Positions 23,951 through 35,411 of a stretch of DNA of 64,000 nt are shown here, one piece after another. A program made the translations under genes and the position numbers. Below the pieces are notes generated by a model. The model saw only the letters and a list, made by a program, of their open reading frames with translations, ran no database searches and was not told the origin of the DNA. Within the stretch, counting starts at the first letter, position 1. Each line of letters starts with the position of its first letter. The stretch is from Albula goreensis (Eukaryota > Chordata > Actinopteri > Albuliformes > Albulidae), in assembly GCA_022829145.1 (NCBI GenBank), contig CM040744.1:8653001-8717000 (forward strand), in the 5' to 3' direction.

Positions 23951-25003
23951 GTCCATCTGTTTTTGAATGTTCCATGAGCTCTGAACATTCCACACACCTG
24001 GTTATTCTGGTTTTGTTTCTTTTTTATTGGTTATGTATTCAAAATGAAACCTCATTCTATATCGGTATTGTATATGCTGAAACATTCCAATTTTATCCCT
24101 GTAAGGAAAAACCAACCATCACCAAAATATTGTGGCAATGACTGTTCTGTACTGTAATGTAACTCCAAACCCTACCTTCATCAATAAGGTGGGAGGTATG
24201 GAACAAGTGTTGGAGCTGGACATCTTGTTAATGCACAGAATCCGAACTACATTGCAGCCCTGTTCCAAAAACCTTGTAATTTTTTTCTGATGTGCATGTT
24301 CTCTAACAATTACTTCACACTGCTGCTCACAGTCTCTCACAGAAATATTGTACTGGAGCGCTGACAATGGTGCTGGCAATGCCTCATGAGTAGCATTCAA
24401 AGCCATGCAGCACAAGAAAAGAACCAACATGAAACAGTACGCATGAACTGACTGACTTAAATTTCTTTGCATTTGCTGAGTACAACATCTTAGCCACATC
24501 TTTTACCTTTGAAAAAACAGAAATGCTCCAGACATGTATGGTTGAACCCCTTTTCACCCCCACAAAAACACTCAAAACAACAGGCTGCTGAGGCCAAACT
24601 TTCTATAAGTGAGACTAAACACACAAAATGTGTTTGCCATGCAGACACAACAAACCAAAGGAACATAAATAATAACTGAAAACAAACAAACAATGAGGTG
24701 AAAAAGTGAGCTGGGAGAAGGAGGGAATTGTACACACCCTGAGTTTTTAAGTTAAGCAAAGATGCAAGTGCTCTTGAACTGATTTTATTTTTTTTTTTGT
24801 GCTGGAAGAACGAAAACTACAACCAGGTAAGCAGACTGTGGGCCATAAGGGAAGGCTGGAAGCAGCTGCTTTGTGTGATGTGGTTGTGTTGGCATTAAGT
24901 GGAGATTGTAGGTAGGTTGTGGATGGCCAGGCAGTGCACTTAAACAGGGGAATGTGACTGTGAGGAGATTTCATGCACTCGTGTTGTGCTCCCGCCCCCT
25001 TAC
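23951..25003. other. Unassigned noncoding DNA
   Basis: Overlapping minus-strand frames (24119-24499, 24384-24575, 24490-24759, 24747-25133) show no recognisable family. Nothing else is identified. Confidence 0.42.
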
Positions 25004-25125
25004 GCATTGCATGGGAGTCTGAGAGTGGGCGGCGTGGGCGATACAGGGGAGCGGGCAACGCTGGTGTGGTGTGAGGCTGTGGGGGTGGGTGACTCACCAC
25101 TCTCAACCCCGGCTCCATGCAATGC
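25004..25125. repeat. Imperfect inverted repeat, about 120 nt
   Basis: GCATTGCATGG (25004-25014) is the reverse complement of CCATGCAATGC (25115-25125). Further in, GAGAGTGG (25021-25028) pairs with CCACTCTC (25097-25104). The enclosed 68 nt are GC-rich. The spacing differs slightly between arms, so a fold would have an internal loop. Confidence 0.8.
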
Positions 25126-25559
25126 AGTCGCAAGAGATGCCAAACGCTACAGCCTTCCAGTCAGTCAAACAATGCTGTCAACATGTTATGCGCTGCCTGG
25201 GAGCTATTTTGGTTAATGCAGATAATTCTCCTCTCTCGGCTGGCGTGAAATGGTGTTGAAATCTTTCAGATGGATTGTAGAGCCGCTTGTGGGTGATAGG
25301 TGTCTCTTTCCACACCCCGGAGAGTGGGACTGCAGTCAGGGAGCAGCTTCCACATGGTAGCAGAGATTCCTGCAGCTTGTGTCTTCCCCTCTGCTCTGTA
25401 CTGATAAGTCTATTATTGACTGGACTTAATTGCATTATTCTGCACATTTCCACGACACAGAGGTGTAGAACCACCCTGGGACTAGTCTCAGTGCTGCTAG
25501 AACCAGGCCTCCACTGTAGATTGGATTAGTCACAGCATATAGCACTCAGACAGAGCTAA
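25126..25559. other. Unassigned noncoding DNA
   Basis: Overlapping frames of 76-98 codons on both strands lack recognisable domains. The complexity is higher than in the AT-rich tracts, so an unrecognised element is possible. Confidence 0.4.
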
Positions 25560-26100
25560 CAGGATCGCTCCAGCAAGGATGTCAGAAAATTTCCTATTAC
25601 TCCGGCCATGCCTTAATCTCATTTCACTTATCTGTTCTCACTGCGAAAATGCAGAGCTGCGGCATGAACAGGTTGGGAGGGGGCAGAGCGAGGGGTGCTG
25701 TTCCAGAAGTGTCCACCTGACTCCCAGAACCCCCTTCTCTGCAGCTCAGCCCCATTAAGCGCATCACACGTGAGCATTCATTCTGCTCGCCACTGTGGAG
25801 TGGCCTTTGCTCATCGCCGTAGTAACTGACACAAATTAAGGTTAATTGGTTGCTATTTTAAGAGTGTGTTGGGGGGCTTGGTCTGTGCAACATGTCCACT
25901 AAGCTTGGTAGGGGTCTGAGTAGAAGTTGATACGTGGGTTGGGTTGATGCCTGTTCTGTGAAACAATGGGGAATGAATTACACCAGCAAATGGAGACCAT
26001 GATGAGGTTTAAAGAGCCAGGCGGTTTCCATGGCTCTTCAGCTATAATCATCATCGATCTCCAACCTCACATTCCTCTTGCGTGAAAACAGTGCTCATTC
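25560..26100. promoter_or_regulatory. Candidate conserved noncoding elements
   Basis: Three adjoining blocks of complex sequence. The middle one holds a CACGTG E-box at 25767-25772 and, some 70 bp on, AAATTAAGGTTAATTGG. The last ends with CTATAATCATCATCGATC near 26042-26058. No open frame above 60 codons crosses it, which speaks against sizeable coding exons. Confidence 0.28.
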
Positions 26101-26829
26101 TATCAACACATTTTTATAAATACATTACATGTAGAAGACAACCTAGGAGAAGCCACTGAGCAGTATGACAATGAGTTGCAGGATAAAAACTTTACCTTTC
26201 TTCAACAGTTTTTCTCTGACTAAAATGCAGTACTGCTACTTCATTTTTGTTACCATGAAGCGCATAATGCTTATCATTGACATTCAGTTCTCAAAATGAG
26301 AACTGGTCCAGTTTCATTTTTTTCATTGTGAGTGGATGTTCGCTGAGTAGCCCACATAAAAGCAGTTGTCAGTGAGGGTTGCTGCCTTAACCTCCTTTAC
26401 ACCTGCATGTTTTTTGTCTGATATTTATAAATGCTATGTATAAATGTACCCCGATGGTTTATTCAAGACATTAACACCGGCCATTCATCATGATCTTATA
26501 GTCATTACCCAGCATGCAATGCTCCAGCACACCGTGTGGTACAGACAGTTGAAGACTGGATTAAGTATGCATGCAGCATCTCTGGAAGGATAAGCAAGAG
26601 ATCAATAATCTTGTTTTTTTTTTTAACCCAGCCTCTTCTTTATTTCTTTCTCTTTTGCATGGTCTACATTTTCAGCTTTGAGCGATAACCTTTCATCCTT
26701 CATAGTCCATTTATTTCTGTCAAAGTATAACACAAACAAAAAAAATATATGAAACCAATATTCATTTTTGCATTGAATTTGAATGTCATTTAAGGTGCAG
26801 TTTTTTTCCTAAATTGGATGAGTCATTGT
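26101..26829. other. Unassigned AT-rich noncoding DNA
   Basis: Nothing recognised apart from short A and T runs. Confidence 0.45.
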
Positions 26830-27769
26830 TATGTCTTTGTGCAGAAAATCATGGGCAGACTAGGCCAGTAGACAAGAAGGAGAGAGCAGTTGCAGACTGA
26901 GAAAACATCATTAGACCCTGTGATCCAGAGACAGATTCACTGTCGGGCTGATCCTTCGCTCTACAATCTGTGAGGTTGTAATAGCCGCATCCATTGATGT
27001 TAGTGCTTTAAAGGGACTGTGAATTTTGTCTCTGTGAATTAACAAAAGAGCTTTCATACTGGTAGAAAGAAACCAGATCAATAAGCTCAGAGGAATGCTT
27101 TAGGTCCAGAATACTGGCTTTGCTCTTCCATCATAATATTACGATTATGCACTTGTTAAGGTTCCCTAGCAAAACAGCACACTATTACTTGTTAGCTAGT
27201 TATTTATGACATTCAGCTGTACAAAATGATTATGGTTTTCAAATCAGGTGTCCTAGCTAGGTATACATGCCATATTTTTTTTGAAAAGCAGACTTACTAG
27301 TGGTACAAAATAAAAAGCCAACAATAATTCAGTCTGTCAAAACCCTCAAATTAACAGCATCTTTTACAGACACAATAGTAAGACAGACCTGACTAAGTCA
27401 TGCTCTTGAACAAACATGAGACATAATGTATCACTTTAACTTGTTTTTACCGATATACTTTGCTTTTAATTCAATTAAATCTGGATAGTATTGCATCAAC
27501 TGCACTGTTACATCACATGCCATGTTTGGGACTGGATTTATGACAAACTTGGGTTGGGATAATAGCCTATACTGACTACTGTGTCAATGGTATTCAACTA
27601 TAATGCTAATCACTAGGATCTCAGATCCCATCAGTGGTTTGAAAACAGACAAGGAGCCAACAGATTTTGCATGGGGAAAGAGTAAACAAACACACTACTG
27701 AACATATGAAAACCAAACACCACTACGAAAGCTTTATATTAGAGCGTGAAACCTTGCATTATTAAAGCT
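26830..27769. other. Unassigned noncoding DNA
   Basis: About 26840-27060 is complex and could be a conserved element. The remainder is AT-rich. No gene is recognised. Confidence 0.4.
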
Positions 27770-28200
27770 ATAAAAGGAATGATATGCCATACAGCTTACA
27801 AAGCACGGCCGCTATAAAGACTGTGGAATAAGGCGAAGCAGCTTTCACCTTTGAGATGGAGAGGCTGGTTGACTGACACTCCCAAGAATAAATTTCAGCT
27901 TGGAAAAGATCAGTGTCTCTCAGACAGATCATTAAGATTTTGACTCCATCAGGCTTTGTCATGGATGCTAATTGCCAGCAACTGTGTGGAACCATGAATG
28001 TTGACAATAAATTGCCCCCTATTTTCTATCTGTCTCTGGTGCAATACGTCTTTAACAGAGACATCTTTGGAGAAATCACTGTTGCTGTGGAAGAGGGCAA
28101 TTCAAATTTCAGCGGAATAAAACCTACGCTGACGCCAGTTATTGTCTTGATCTGGTTATTTGAATGTATTTCATAATTAACAGACGTTCTGGTTTAAGGG
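27770..28200. promoter_or_regulatory. Candidate conserved noncoding element with open frames on both strands
   Basis: About 430 bp of complex sequence framed by AT-rich DNA. An 87-codon plus frame (27913-28176) and a 79-codon minus frame (27768-28007) overlap, and neither matches a family I know. Good complexity and sharp AT-rich borders fit either a noncoding element or an unrecognised exon. The first is preferred because no splice-site pair stands out. Confidence 0.27.
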
Positions 28201-30800
28201 TGTATGCATTCAATTCAATAACTGTTCTGTGAGCGTTATCATTCATCTTTATTTGAAACAAATATGGTCAAATCCCACAACTGAATATCAACTGTCGTTC
28301 AATTGTTTCTGCACCTATCTGCTAGAATTAAGCCCCAAGATGTTGTCCAGTATTGCTTTGGCTGCAACCGTAATGCTGTTATGATACTGCTAATATAAAT
28401 TTTGTTTTCACATCTATTTTTCAAAGATTACATAAACAAAAACATATCAACAAAAATGAAAAATGTATATATTCATCAATTATTCTTTTTGATGTTTGCT
28501 TTCTGCCAATTTGTGAACTACCTCCATCAAAGGTTAATTGGTAAGATTGGAGTGCTCTTTGATAATGTCATGAGGAAAATTGTTTCCATATATGTATTTA
28601 GATATAAAAATATGTGATGCTTCCACAAACAAATGAGGAAAAACACCATTAACCTTGCATATTAAAGTATATTTCACTAAGCAGTTTGTTGGTTTCTTGT
28701 TTTAATTTGGTCAAATAATATGACATCATAAAATGCTGGATTATAGTGCCATTATTAGTATTATTATTACAAATTATTAATAAACAAAATGTGACATACA
28801 TTACTGGTGGTTATAATAATATTAATAAACAATATTTGTTGTATGATTAATAAATGTTATTGGCTAAATTATTAAGAAAAATGGCTAGATAGAAAATGGA
28901 ATAAAACGTCATATTTATTCATATTAATTTGGTATAAATGCAATCAGAGGTTTAAAGCTTACACCAAAGTATAACACAGTTATCAACTCCTTATTAAACA
29001 TTAATAACTGTGTTGTAATCTTAAATATGTCTCAAGGATGTCTGACCCAGCCATACTACTTTTTCAACACTTTTTTTTAAATTAGATGGTTCACCATTTT
29101 TAATTTCAGATGGCTGAAAGCACTTAACACCAGTTTAATTAAAATTATTAACACATTTATTTTTACATTTGACTCATAGTCAAATGTTGATGTACTTCAA
29201 GCCAGACACTGTAGACTAAATTACTTCACCATGAGACTATTCAGCTCATGGTTAAACCTGTGGTTTCAGTTTTTTTAACTCGAACTCCCTGTACAATTGT
29301 TCATTGTTGAATGGCAATTCAGCTTACATTCACGGGTACTGACTGTTAGCCAAAAAAGGGAAAATTCCTTCTTGCCCGCTGGTGGGTGTTGCTTATTTTT
29401 AGCATGTGGTGCACAAACTGTATATTAGTTTAATACACACCTGCATAAAAATGGAAAATTACACATTTAAATAAATGCACATTAGCACCAATCAGTTTCT
29501 TATGGATTTTGACTTAATCTTGATGGAATGATTAATCACTGAGGAGAAAATGCCTTTGTGTGATTTTCAATTTTAAATAGTTTAAAGCATATAATTTGTT
29601 ATGTTGAGTACTAAGCATAATTAGAGATTGAATGTAGTTTGCATCATTGTATATGCTGGATTTCTTCATACAGATATTGTCAACGATACATAAATTATAG
29701 TTATGGATATGCTCATAATGAAATTACTGCCTTTAATTAATTGTAAAAATGTTATTTTCTCTGTTGACAGTTCATTTCATCATAAAACGTAGTAGCCAAT
29801 GACAGGGAAGAATTACATACAGTGCTAAAAATTCCATGGAAAAACAGGGAAAACAACCTCATGGAAAATAAGGGCGAAAAGAATTTACTTCTATATAATA
29901 TGGGTTAGTCTGCATTTTTGAGCGTTCAGCTAACCATTTTTGTTGTCCCCCATTCTTGGCAGATTTTATTTAATCTCTTCTTTCTTGAGGAAAATCCACA
30001 AAAAGTTTTGTTTCCGTAGCCACTCCTTCGCTCTGTGTGGTGGAATATTTATAATCACAAACTTCCATCATGAATTAAAATGGACAGATGACCTACTTCT
30101 AACAGTGGGATCATATTTTCTCTCAGGAAGCTCTGCATTGCTGATTTATTTTTCTTCTCAGATGAATTACTAACTTGCCTCTGCAGAAATGCCTAAAATA
30201 AAAGTTATGAAATCTCAAGCACATCTTTATCTGGGGCTAACCACAGGTCAGTTCTTCAGAGAGCCTCTACCTTCCCTTTGTATATACAAACACCTTTTCC
30301 AAAATGTATGTGTACAAATCCACAACATTTAAGTTCATTTTAAGAATCATTTTCCAGTTTTATACATATATTTATTGTAATTTTATTGTACCTGCACACA
30401 GTCTAGACTCTTCCACAGATGTCTGTTATTGCTCACAGTACCTCATACAGATATGCAGCCACTATATAAACTATATGAAGAAAGGGACACAAATTACTTT
30501 ATGAAATAACAATTCAGAATAATTTAGAAATACAACCAAAAGAAATAGCAATACATCACCTATAACAGAACATAGAAATTACTTCAAAATGATATATTAG
30601 ACTAATTGTTATATGGGTACCTCATGCTATCAATAGAGTTCTAGCAGGGAAAGTTAATGCTTTTAAAACTGGGGTTAAGACCATACATGAAACCTCTAGA
30701 AAAACATTTGTCAAAATATTAATCCTGAACAATTTTAAGTCAATAACTTGTTTTGCACTGTTAATTGTTAAACTGATTCACTAACCTGTGGTCTACTTAG
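28201..30800. other. Unassigned AT-rich noncoding DNA
   Basis: The longest featureless tract of the window: AT-rich, with loose TTATTATTA runs near 28755-28860 and no recognisable gene, RNA or mobile element. Confidence 0.55.
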
Positions 30801-31159
30801 GGGGAAGGGGGCACCTGCACCCAGACCCATGAGGGTGGGAGGGCCAAGACTAGATTATTTAATTAGTCAATCCAAATGTAAGTATTTACCATCCTCAACA
30901 ATAATGTTTTTTTTTTGCACTGCTCTGGAGACACATATGTGTCTTCTGTTTCACAGAAGCGGTAGGTTCACCTGGCAAAGAGGAGGTGTGAACTGGGGAA
31001 GGGCAATAGCAATTCTGCACCTGAACCCACCATGACCCAATTACTCTAGTGTTTAAATACCCGCTGAAACAAAATGGATTGCCTTTATTTACACCCACTG
31101 TTTTCATCTGAACCAGTCGGAAAATGAGCCGTTTTATTGTAAGGGTGGGGCGGTAGGGG
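30801..31159. other. Unassigned noncoding DNA
   Basis: No gene recognised. Frames at 30829-31035 and 30895-31107 are reverse shadows of each other without domains. Confidence 0.42.
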
Positions 31160-31980
31160 AATCAGCGGGTGTTCTGCTGTTGTGACTCTGAAGCAGTCTG
31201 AGCGTGAGCCCGAAGGACTGAAATATGTTGTATTCCACTGGAAGCAATTAAATATTAACCCCGCTCTAAACGATCTGATGCCTTTCACTTCTAAATGTTT
31301 TTTTTTTCTTTCCCTTGAAGTTTTTCTTGTGAAGCTGGGAGCCCTACGGCTATTTAAGTGAAAACCTGCCTTAGGTGAAGGGTGACTTATCAATAAGGGC
31401 CTTGCAGTGCCTTCCCTCTCTTCCTCTGACCGGAAAAACATGCCACACCTGGCTTCCTCCACGATTCGCCAGAGCTGTGCTGTGACTTAGCTGAGAAATG
31501 CAGCGCCAACGCATTGCATCCCCCCCCCCACACACACACACACAAACGTGTCGAGGGAGGGGATTTATCATGGATGAGCGTGTAGAATTAACAGCCACAC
31601 TGAGAATCTCGCTGCATCAAAATTCAACGCAGATAGACGCACCTCGGTCCCGTGAGGAGAGAATGAGCATACCCAGCGTCGCACAGCAACGGCCATATGC
31701 ATGCTGACAGCATGCTTCACGTTTATATTTAGAAATGTGCCCAAGGCCGGTGTTCATCCCCTGACTGAGTACGGGAAGCGCCGGAACCTTGCACACAGAT
31801 TGCTTTTGATTGATCCATTCCAGCGAACGGCCGGCTTTCTGTCTGATTATCGTTGTGTGGGTGTATTGCTAGCACATTCGTGTATTTAATATATCATGTT
31901 TTCATTTGCATAGACAAATAAATACGTATGCATTAGGCTAATTAGGATCATCACTGAAGAGGCTGTACATCAGGGTTAAA
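31160..31980. promoter_or_regulatory. CpG-enriched candidate regulatory block with octamer
   Basis: Complex sequence throughout, with 23 CpGs counted between 31504 and 31880, far above the surrounding DNA. A C10 run with an AC repeat (31520-31544) interrupts it. The right end holds a perfect octamer ATTTGCAT (31904-31911) followed by GGCTAATTAGG (near 31936-31946). Several frames of 62-125 codons on both strands match nothing. The block could be a large enhancer cluster or the promoter and first exon of an unannotated transcript. Confidence 0.33.
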
Positions 31981-33035
31981 TGCAAGATTAGGCAGAAATT
32001 ACATGGATCTGAAGTCTATATGTTGTGCTAATTAATGGAAGTATAAACAGGTAACACAGCTGGAAGGCTGTAGAATGGTGTTTAGACAGCAATGTGTATC
32101 AAGCTTTTAATAGTGAAGTACATGCTGTCAAATGAATTTCTAGAAGCAGCAAGAGGTTTCAGTGTGTGAGGCACTGAGACAGAGAAACACTGTATGCGAG
32201 GTGTGATATGTTACGTTAAAGATGAGAGGTACGGTATTTTAAATGCTTAAATGTTGGAAGTGTGAAATACATGGTTTAGAAGCATGGTTCCATCAGAGAC
32301 ACTTTAGTGAGACATAGAACAGTAAGGGAGGTCTTCAGGATGAAACTGCTGCCTTTAATGAATTGTAAAGTATTATCTGCTCTGTGTCTGATGTGTGAGA
32401 TAGACAGGGAGACAGGCAGAGAGTAGTATGTGGGATTCTTTAACATTTTGAACCAAAATTCATTCAAAATTACTTGTGATTCACTGATTGCAATTGAGAC
32501 CGTATCCCAAAGTTTGGACATACGCTGCACAGCAGACAGATAACCTGGGGGAAATGAGTTGACAGAGACAGCAAACAGTAAGGCCCGTGAAACGGAAAGA
32601 ACCCCGTGGCATGTCAGAGGCTGTGCGATAGACAGCACAAAGTTATCTTGAGAGACTTGTAAAATGTCCACTCTTATGAGTGAGGCGCCTAAAATTCAAT
32701 TCTCTGATAATCCCCCAGGATAAATTTAAACAGGGCAACAATGGATGTTGCTAAAGAACTACAGACAGAGTATAATTCTTCCATGCTGCAGACTAGATTA
32801 GTCTACATCAGTGCATGCCTACATAGAACCATTCAGCTGTATGAAGTTAAAAATAAATTAATTTATTTGTCCTTTATTCATGCACGTGAGGTGAGCTTAT
32901 ATCTACAGCAGTGAAAGAGGAGGTAGCATAAGAAAACACACAGCGTACGATAAAATACAGCACAGTACAACACAAAACAAACCGAATCCAATCATAAAAC
33001 AGAAAGAGCCATTATGATTTACAGGTCTCCAACAC
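31981..33035. other. Unassigned noncoding DNA
   Basis: Holds the 131-codon minus frame 32276-32671, which has no domain I recognise and no obvious partner exon. Otherwise nothing is identified. Confidence 0.42.
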
Positions 33036-33058
33036 ATTATTATTATTATTATTATTAC
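33036..33058. repeat. (TTA)n microsatellite
   Basis: A pure ATT/TTA repeat of about 23 bp. Confidence 0.95.
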
Positions 33059-33239
33059 GTCAAAGCGAGATCCCATCTCAGTGTTTATGCGTTAGAGTAA
33101 ACTCTGTAAATCACACAGTGAGATGAGGTATTGAAGATGAGCCTCTTTCTGACACCAGCACATACCGTACATGCATCTTTCAAACCATTAGACCAGAGGG
33201 CATGTGCTTATAGAGGATTCTCTCCTCCATTTCCATGTC

Positions 33240-33305
33240 TTCAGGCAATTACTCTGCTGTAGCACTTACATGATGGGCTATAGCTCCCGGGTTCAACACT
33301 GTAGA
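33240..33305 (+). mobile_element. Possible tRNA-derived SINE head
   Basis: CTCTGCTGTAGCAC followed by CTCCCGGGTTCAACACTG resembles the D-arm and B-box (GGTTCRANNCC) portions of a tRNA. No intact cloverleaf forms and no SINE tail is seen downstream. The hairpin at 33322-33430 follows immediately and may belong to the same element. The call is weak. Confidence 0.3.
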
Positions 33306-33321
33306 CTGCGTTTAATTCCTG

Positions 33322-33430
33322 TGACAAGCCGCTCTTTGCCACAGATCAATATAGACCCACGCTACCAATACTCCGAATTTGTCCAGAGTATTGGTAGCAC
33401 AGGTCTACATTGATCTATATTGATTTGTCA
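33322..33430 (-). repeat. Long inverted repeat; candidate structured minus-strand RNA
   Basis: Arms 33340-33377 and 33382-33419 face each other around a 4-nt loop. The core 33361-33373 / 33386-33398 is a perfect 13-bp match. Over the 38 positions there are eight imperfections (at 33340, 33342, 33351, 33358, 33359, 33360, 33374 and 33376). Each is a C-A or A-C opposition on the plus strand, so in minus-strand RNA each becomes a G-U pair and the stem is unbroken. A lower 6-bp stem (33322-33327 with 33425-33430) continues below an asymmetric internal loop. Size and shape would suit a miRNA precursor, but I recognise no known mature miRNA. A decayed palindromic mobile element is the main alternative. 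Confidence 0.8.
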
Positions 33431-33699
33431 AGTATCTTGCTTTGCTGAAGATAAGATTTCCTGAGACTGCAAAAAAATATATTTTTGATGTGACACAATA
33501 CATGGTGCCCCAGAGCACAAAGCATCATGGATCCCAGCTATACCACCAGCACGATCGACCTACGCGGCAATTTACTCCCTCATACTCAATCTAATGAGAC
33601 AATTAGTCACTACACAAAAGAATGAATCCACAGATCAGGATAAGCCGAGCTTTTAGACAACCACTAATGAACATTAGGGTAAGATTAGCACAAAGGATG
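33431..33699. other. Unassigned noncoding DNA
   Basis: Nothing recognised. Confidence 0.45.
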
Positions 33700-34150
33700 G
33701 AAGGAGCATTTCAGGGTGTCTACAGATAACATACAGAATGAGCCTATTTCGCCTTGCATAGAGTGCAAGGACGCTGCATCAATGTGCAGCGGCTTGCATG
33801 CTGATCTTTGTCGATGCGTTCAGGAGACCGTAGCCTAGGCGTCCACATCTGTGCCTGTTTAGAGCACTTTTAATTAACCCCAGCCAACAGCGGGAGGCCA
33901 GTCACCTAAAAGGATGCCTAAAAAATGCTAACGAGAGAAACATATCAATCAGAGCTGTTGATTTGCAGGAGGGCGCCGCTAATTTATTTATTCGGAGGAG
34001 ACTCTATTAATTTGCTCTCGGTGTGGACCGGATACCACTAACTCCCCCGCACCATGATGATTAATCTATTTAGTAATTATTGTCGCCGAGATTATTACAG
34101 CCACGATTAACAAGCTGTTTAAAGGTTGCTGTCTGAGTACTATGTGTGTG
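33700..34150. promoter_or_regulatory. Strong candidate conserved noncoding element with tandem stem-loops
   Basis: Complex sequence with many homeodomain-type cores (TTAATTAACC near 33872, CTAATTTATTTATT near 33979, TTAATCTATTTAGTAATTA near 34061). Near its left end sit two adjacent perfect 7-bp stem-loops at 33752-33770 and 33772-33791. There is no open frame over 60 codons on either strand. Of all the islands, this one most resembles a vertebrate developmental enhancer, but conservation is not tested here. Confidence 0.35.
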
Positions 34151-35039
34151 CAAGAGGAGAGAATTAAATCAGTGGCCGTTGTACAATTATTTTCTGTTTA
34201 ATAGAATTTTTTACACGGTCTGTGTTCTGTAAATGCTTTGGCAGTATTTTGTTTCAACTTTTTTTTTTGCCAGAAAAGCACATTTTTATTGTATTCATTT
34301 GAGATGGAGGGGAAGAGAAAGACAGAAAGAGAGAGGGGAAGAGAAGGAGAGAGGGAGAGACAGTGTCTCTTCCCTGCAGTGCACTGAGGCAGCTTGTCTG
34401 CAAAGACAGAAAAAAAACTAAAGTGGCCTGTCTGACCATATACTCATAAGCTTGTCTACCAAAGTGATCTGAGACAGGCAAGAGGACGATGCCACAGTGA
34501 ATCAAATGCTGACTTTGTCTCCATTCCTTTCCCTAGTCTCTCTCTCTTTCTCTCTCATACCCCTGTCCATTTGTGACTCATACCCCATTACTGTCTTATA
34601 TCACTGGTTGCTTTCATCTGACGTCAGTCATTTCTGCCACGTTAATTCACACCCTTGTCCTAGTGCTGGATCTATGTCCATTGGTTTTCTGGCACTTGAC
34701 TCCTTGAATCTACCTCTAACAGATTTTTATTGCAAATAATGTTGAATACATATTTCTCACTACCATGCCTTTTTGAACATCCAATTATAATGAAAATTTC
34801 ATTACACAACAGTCTTTCTATCTCATATCTCTGTTCTCCTTTTAGTAGCCCTGTTTCCATTCTATAACCCTATACTCTGTGCCTCACTACATTGTCCCAT
34901 GACTGCTATGCCTTCCTGTGTGTGTTTCATTTTTGACATTGTGTGTCATATCCCTATTTGTCGATGTGCACTCTATGATTGATGTATGACTCTGTGTCTG
35001 TAGGCCTCACACACCCATTCCGAACCCATGTGTCTCACA
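34151..35039. other. Unassigned noncoding DNA
   Basis: Includes a short GA-rich run (34305-34362) and a TC-rich run (34525-34560) that create reverse-strand frames such as 34254-34505. No gene is recognised. Confidence 0.42.
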
Positions 35040-35411
35040 CACCCCTTCGTGTCTCACAGCCCTGTCCCCTACATTCGTGCGGCCTTTTTTCCCTTCTTCC
35101 TCTCGGGTCCTCACTCTCGCTCCCCGATTCTGACACCACAGCGCTGCGCCCTCTCCTTTGACGGCTGCGCCATCTCTCCAGGCAGGAGCGCGGGCCTCAT
35201 ATGGCTTTGTGTTTTCTGTTTTTCTTCTACATCAGTACATTCATCAGCAGTCGCTGCAGCCGCGCAAACAGCTGGTCTGGAGAGGACCCCCGGGAAGCCA
35301 GCGCACAGAGAGGTTCATTATCAACGTTTGCGTAGAACGCCTCTATACCTGCCGCGAGCCGCGTCGAACTCACACTGGCACACCTGTCCGCACCGACACA
35401 CCTGAGCCTCG
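35040..35411. promoter_or_regulatory. CpG island without an identified gene
   Basis: I count 28 CpG dinucleotides between about 35047 and 35411, roughly what base composition predicts without CpG depletion, while the surrounding kilobases are strongly depleted. Two overlapping plus-strand frames (35028-35405, 125 codons; 35158-35442, 94 codons) cover it, but neither shows a domain and the open reading follows from GC content. In vertebrates such islands mark promoters or strongly unmethylated enhancers. No TATA box, splice donor with coding continuity or known first exon is recognised downstream on either strand. Confidence 0.5.

Noticed and set aside
32276..32671. 131-codon minus-strand frame as an exon
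   Set aside because: No domain or family resemblance, and no convincing splice sites or neighbouring exons.
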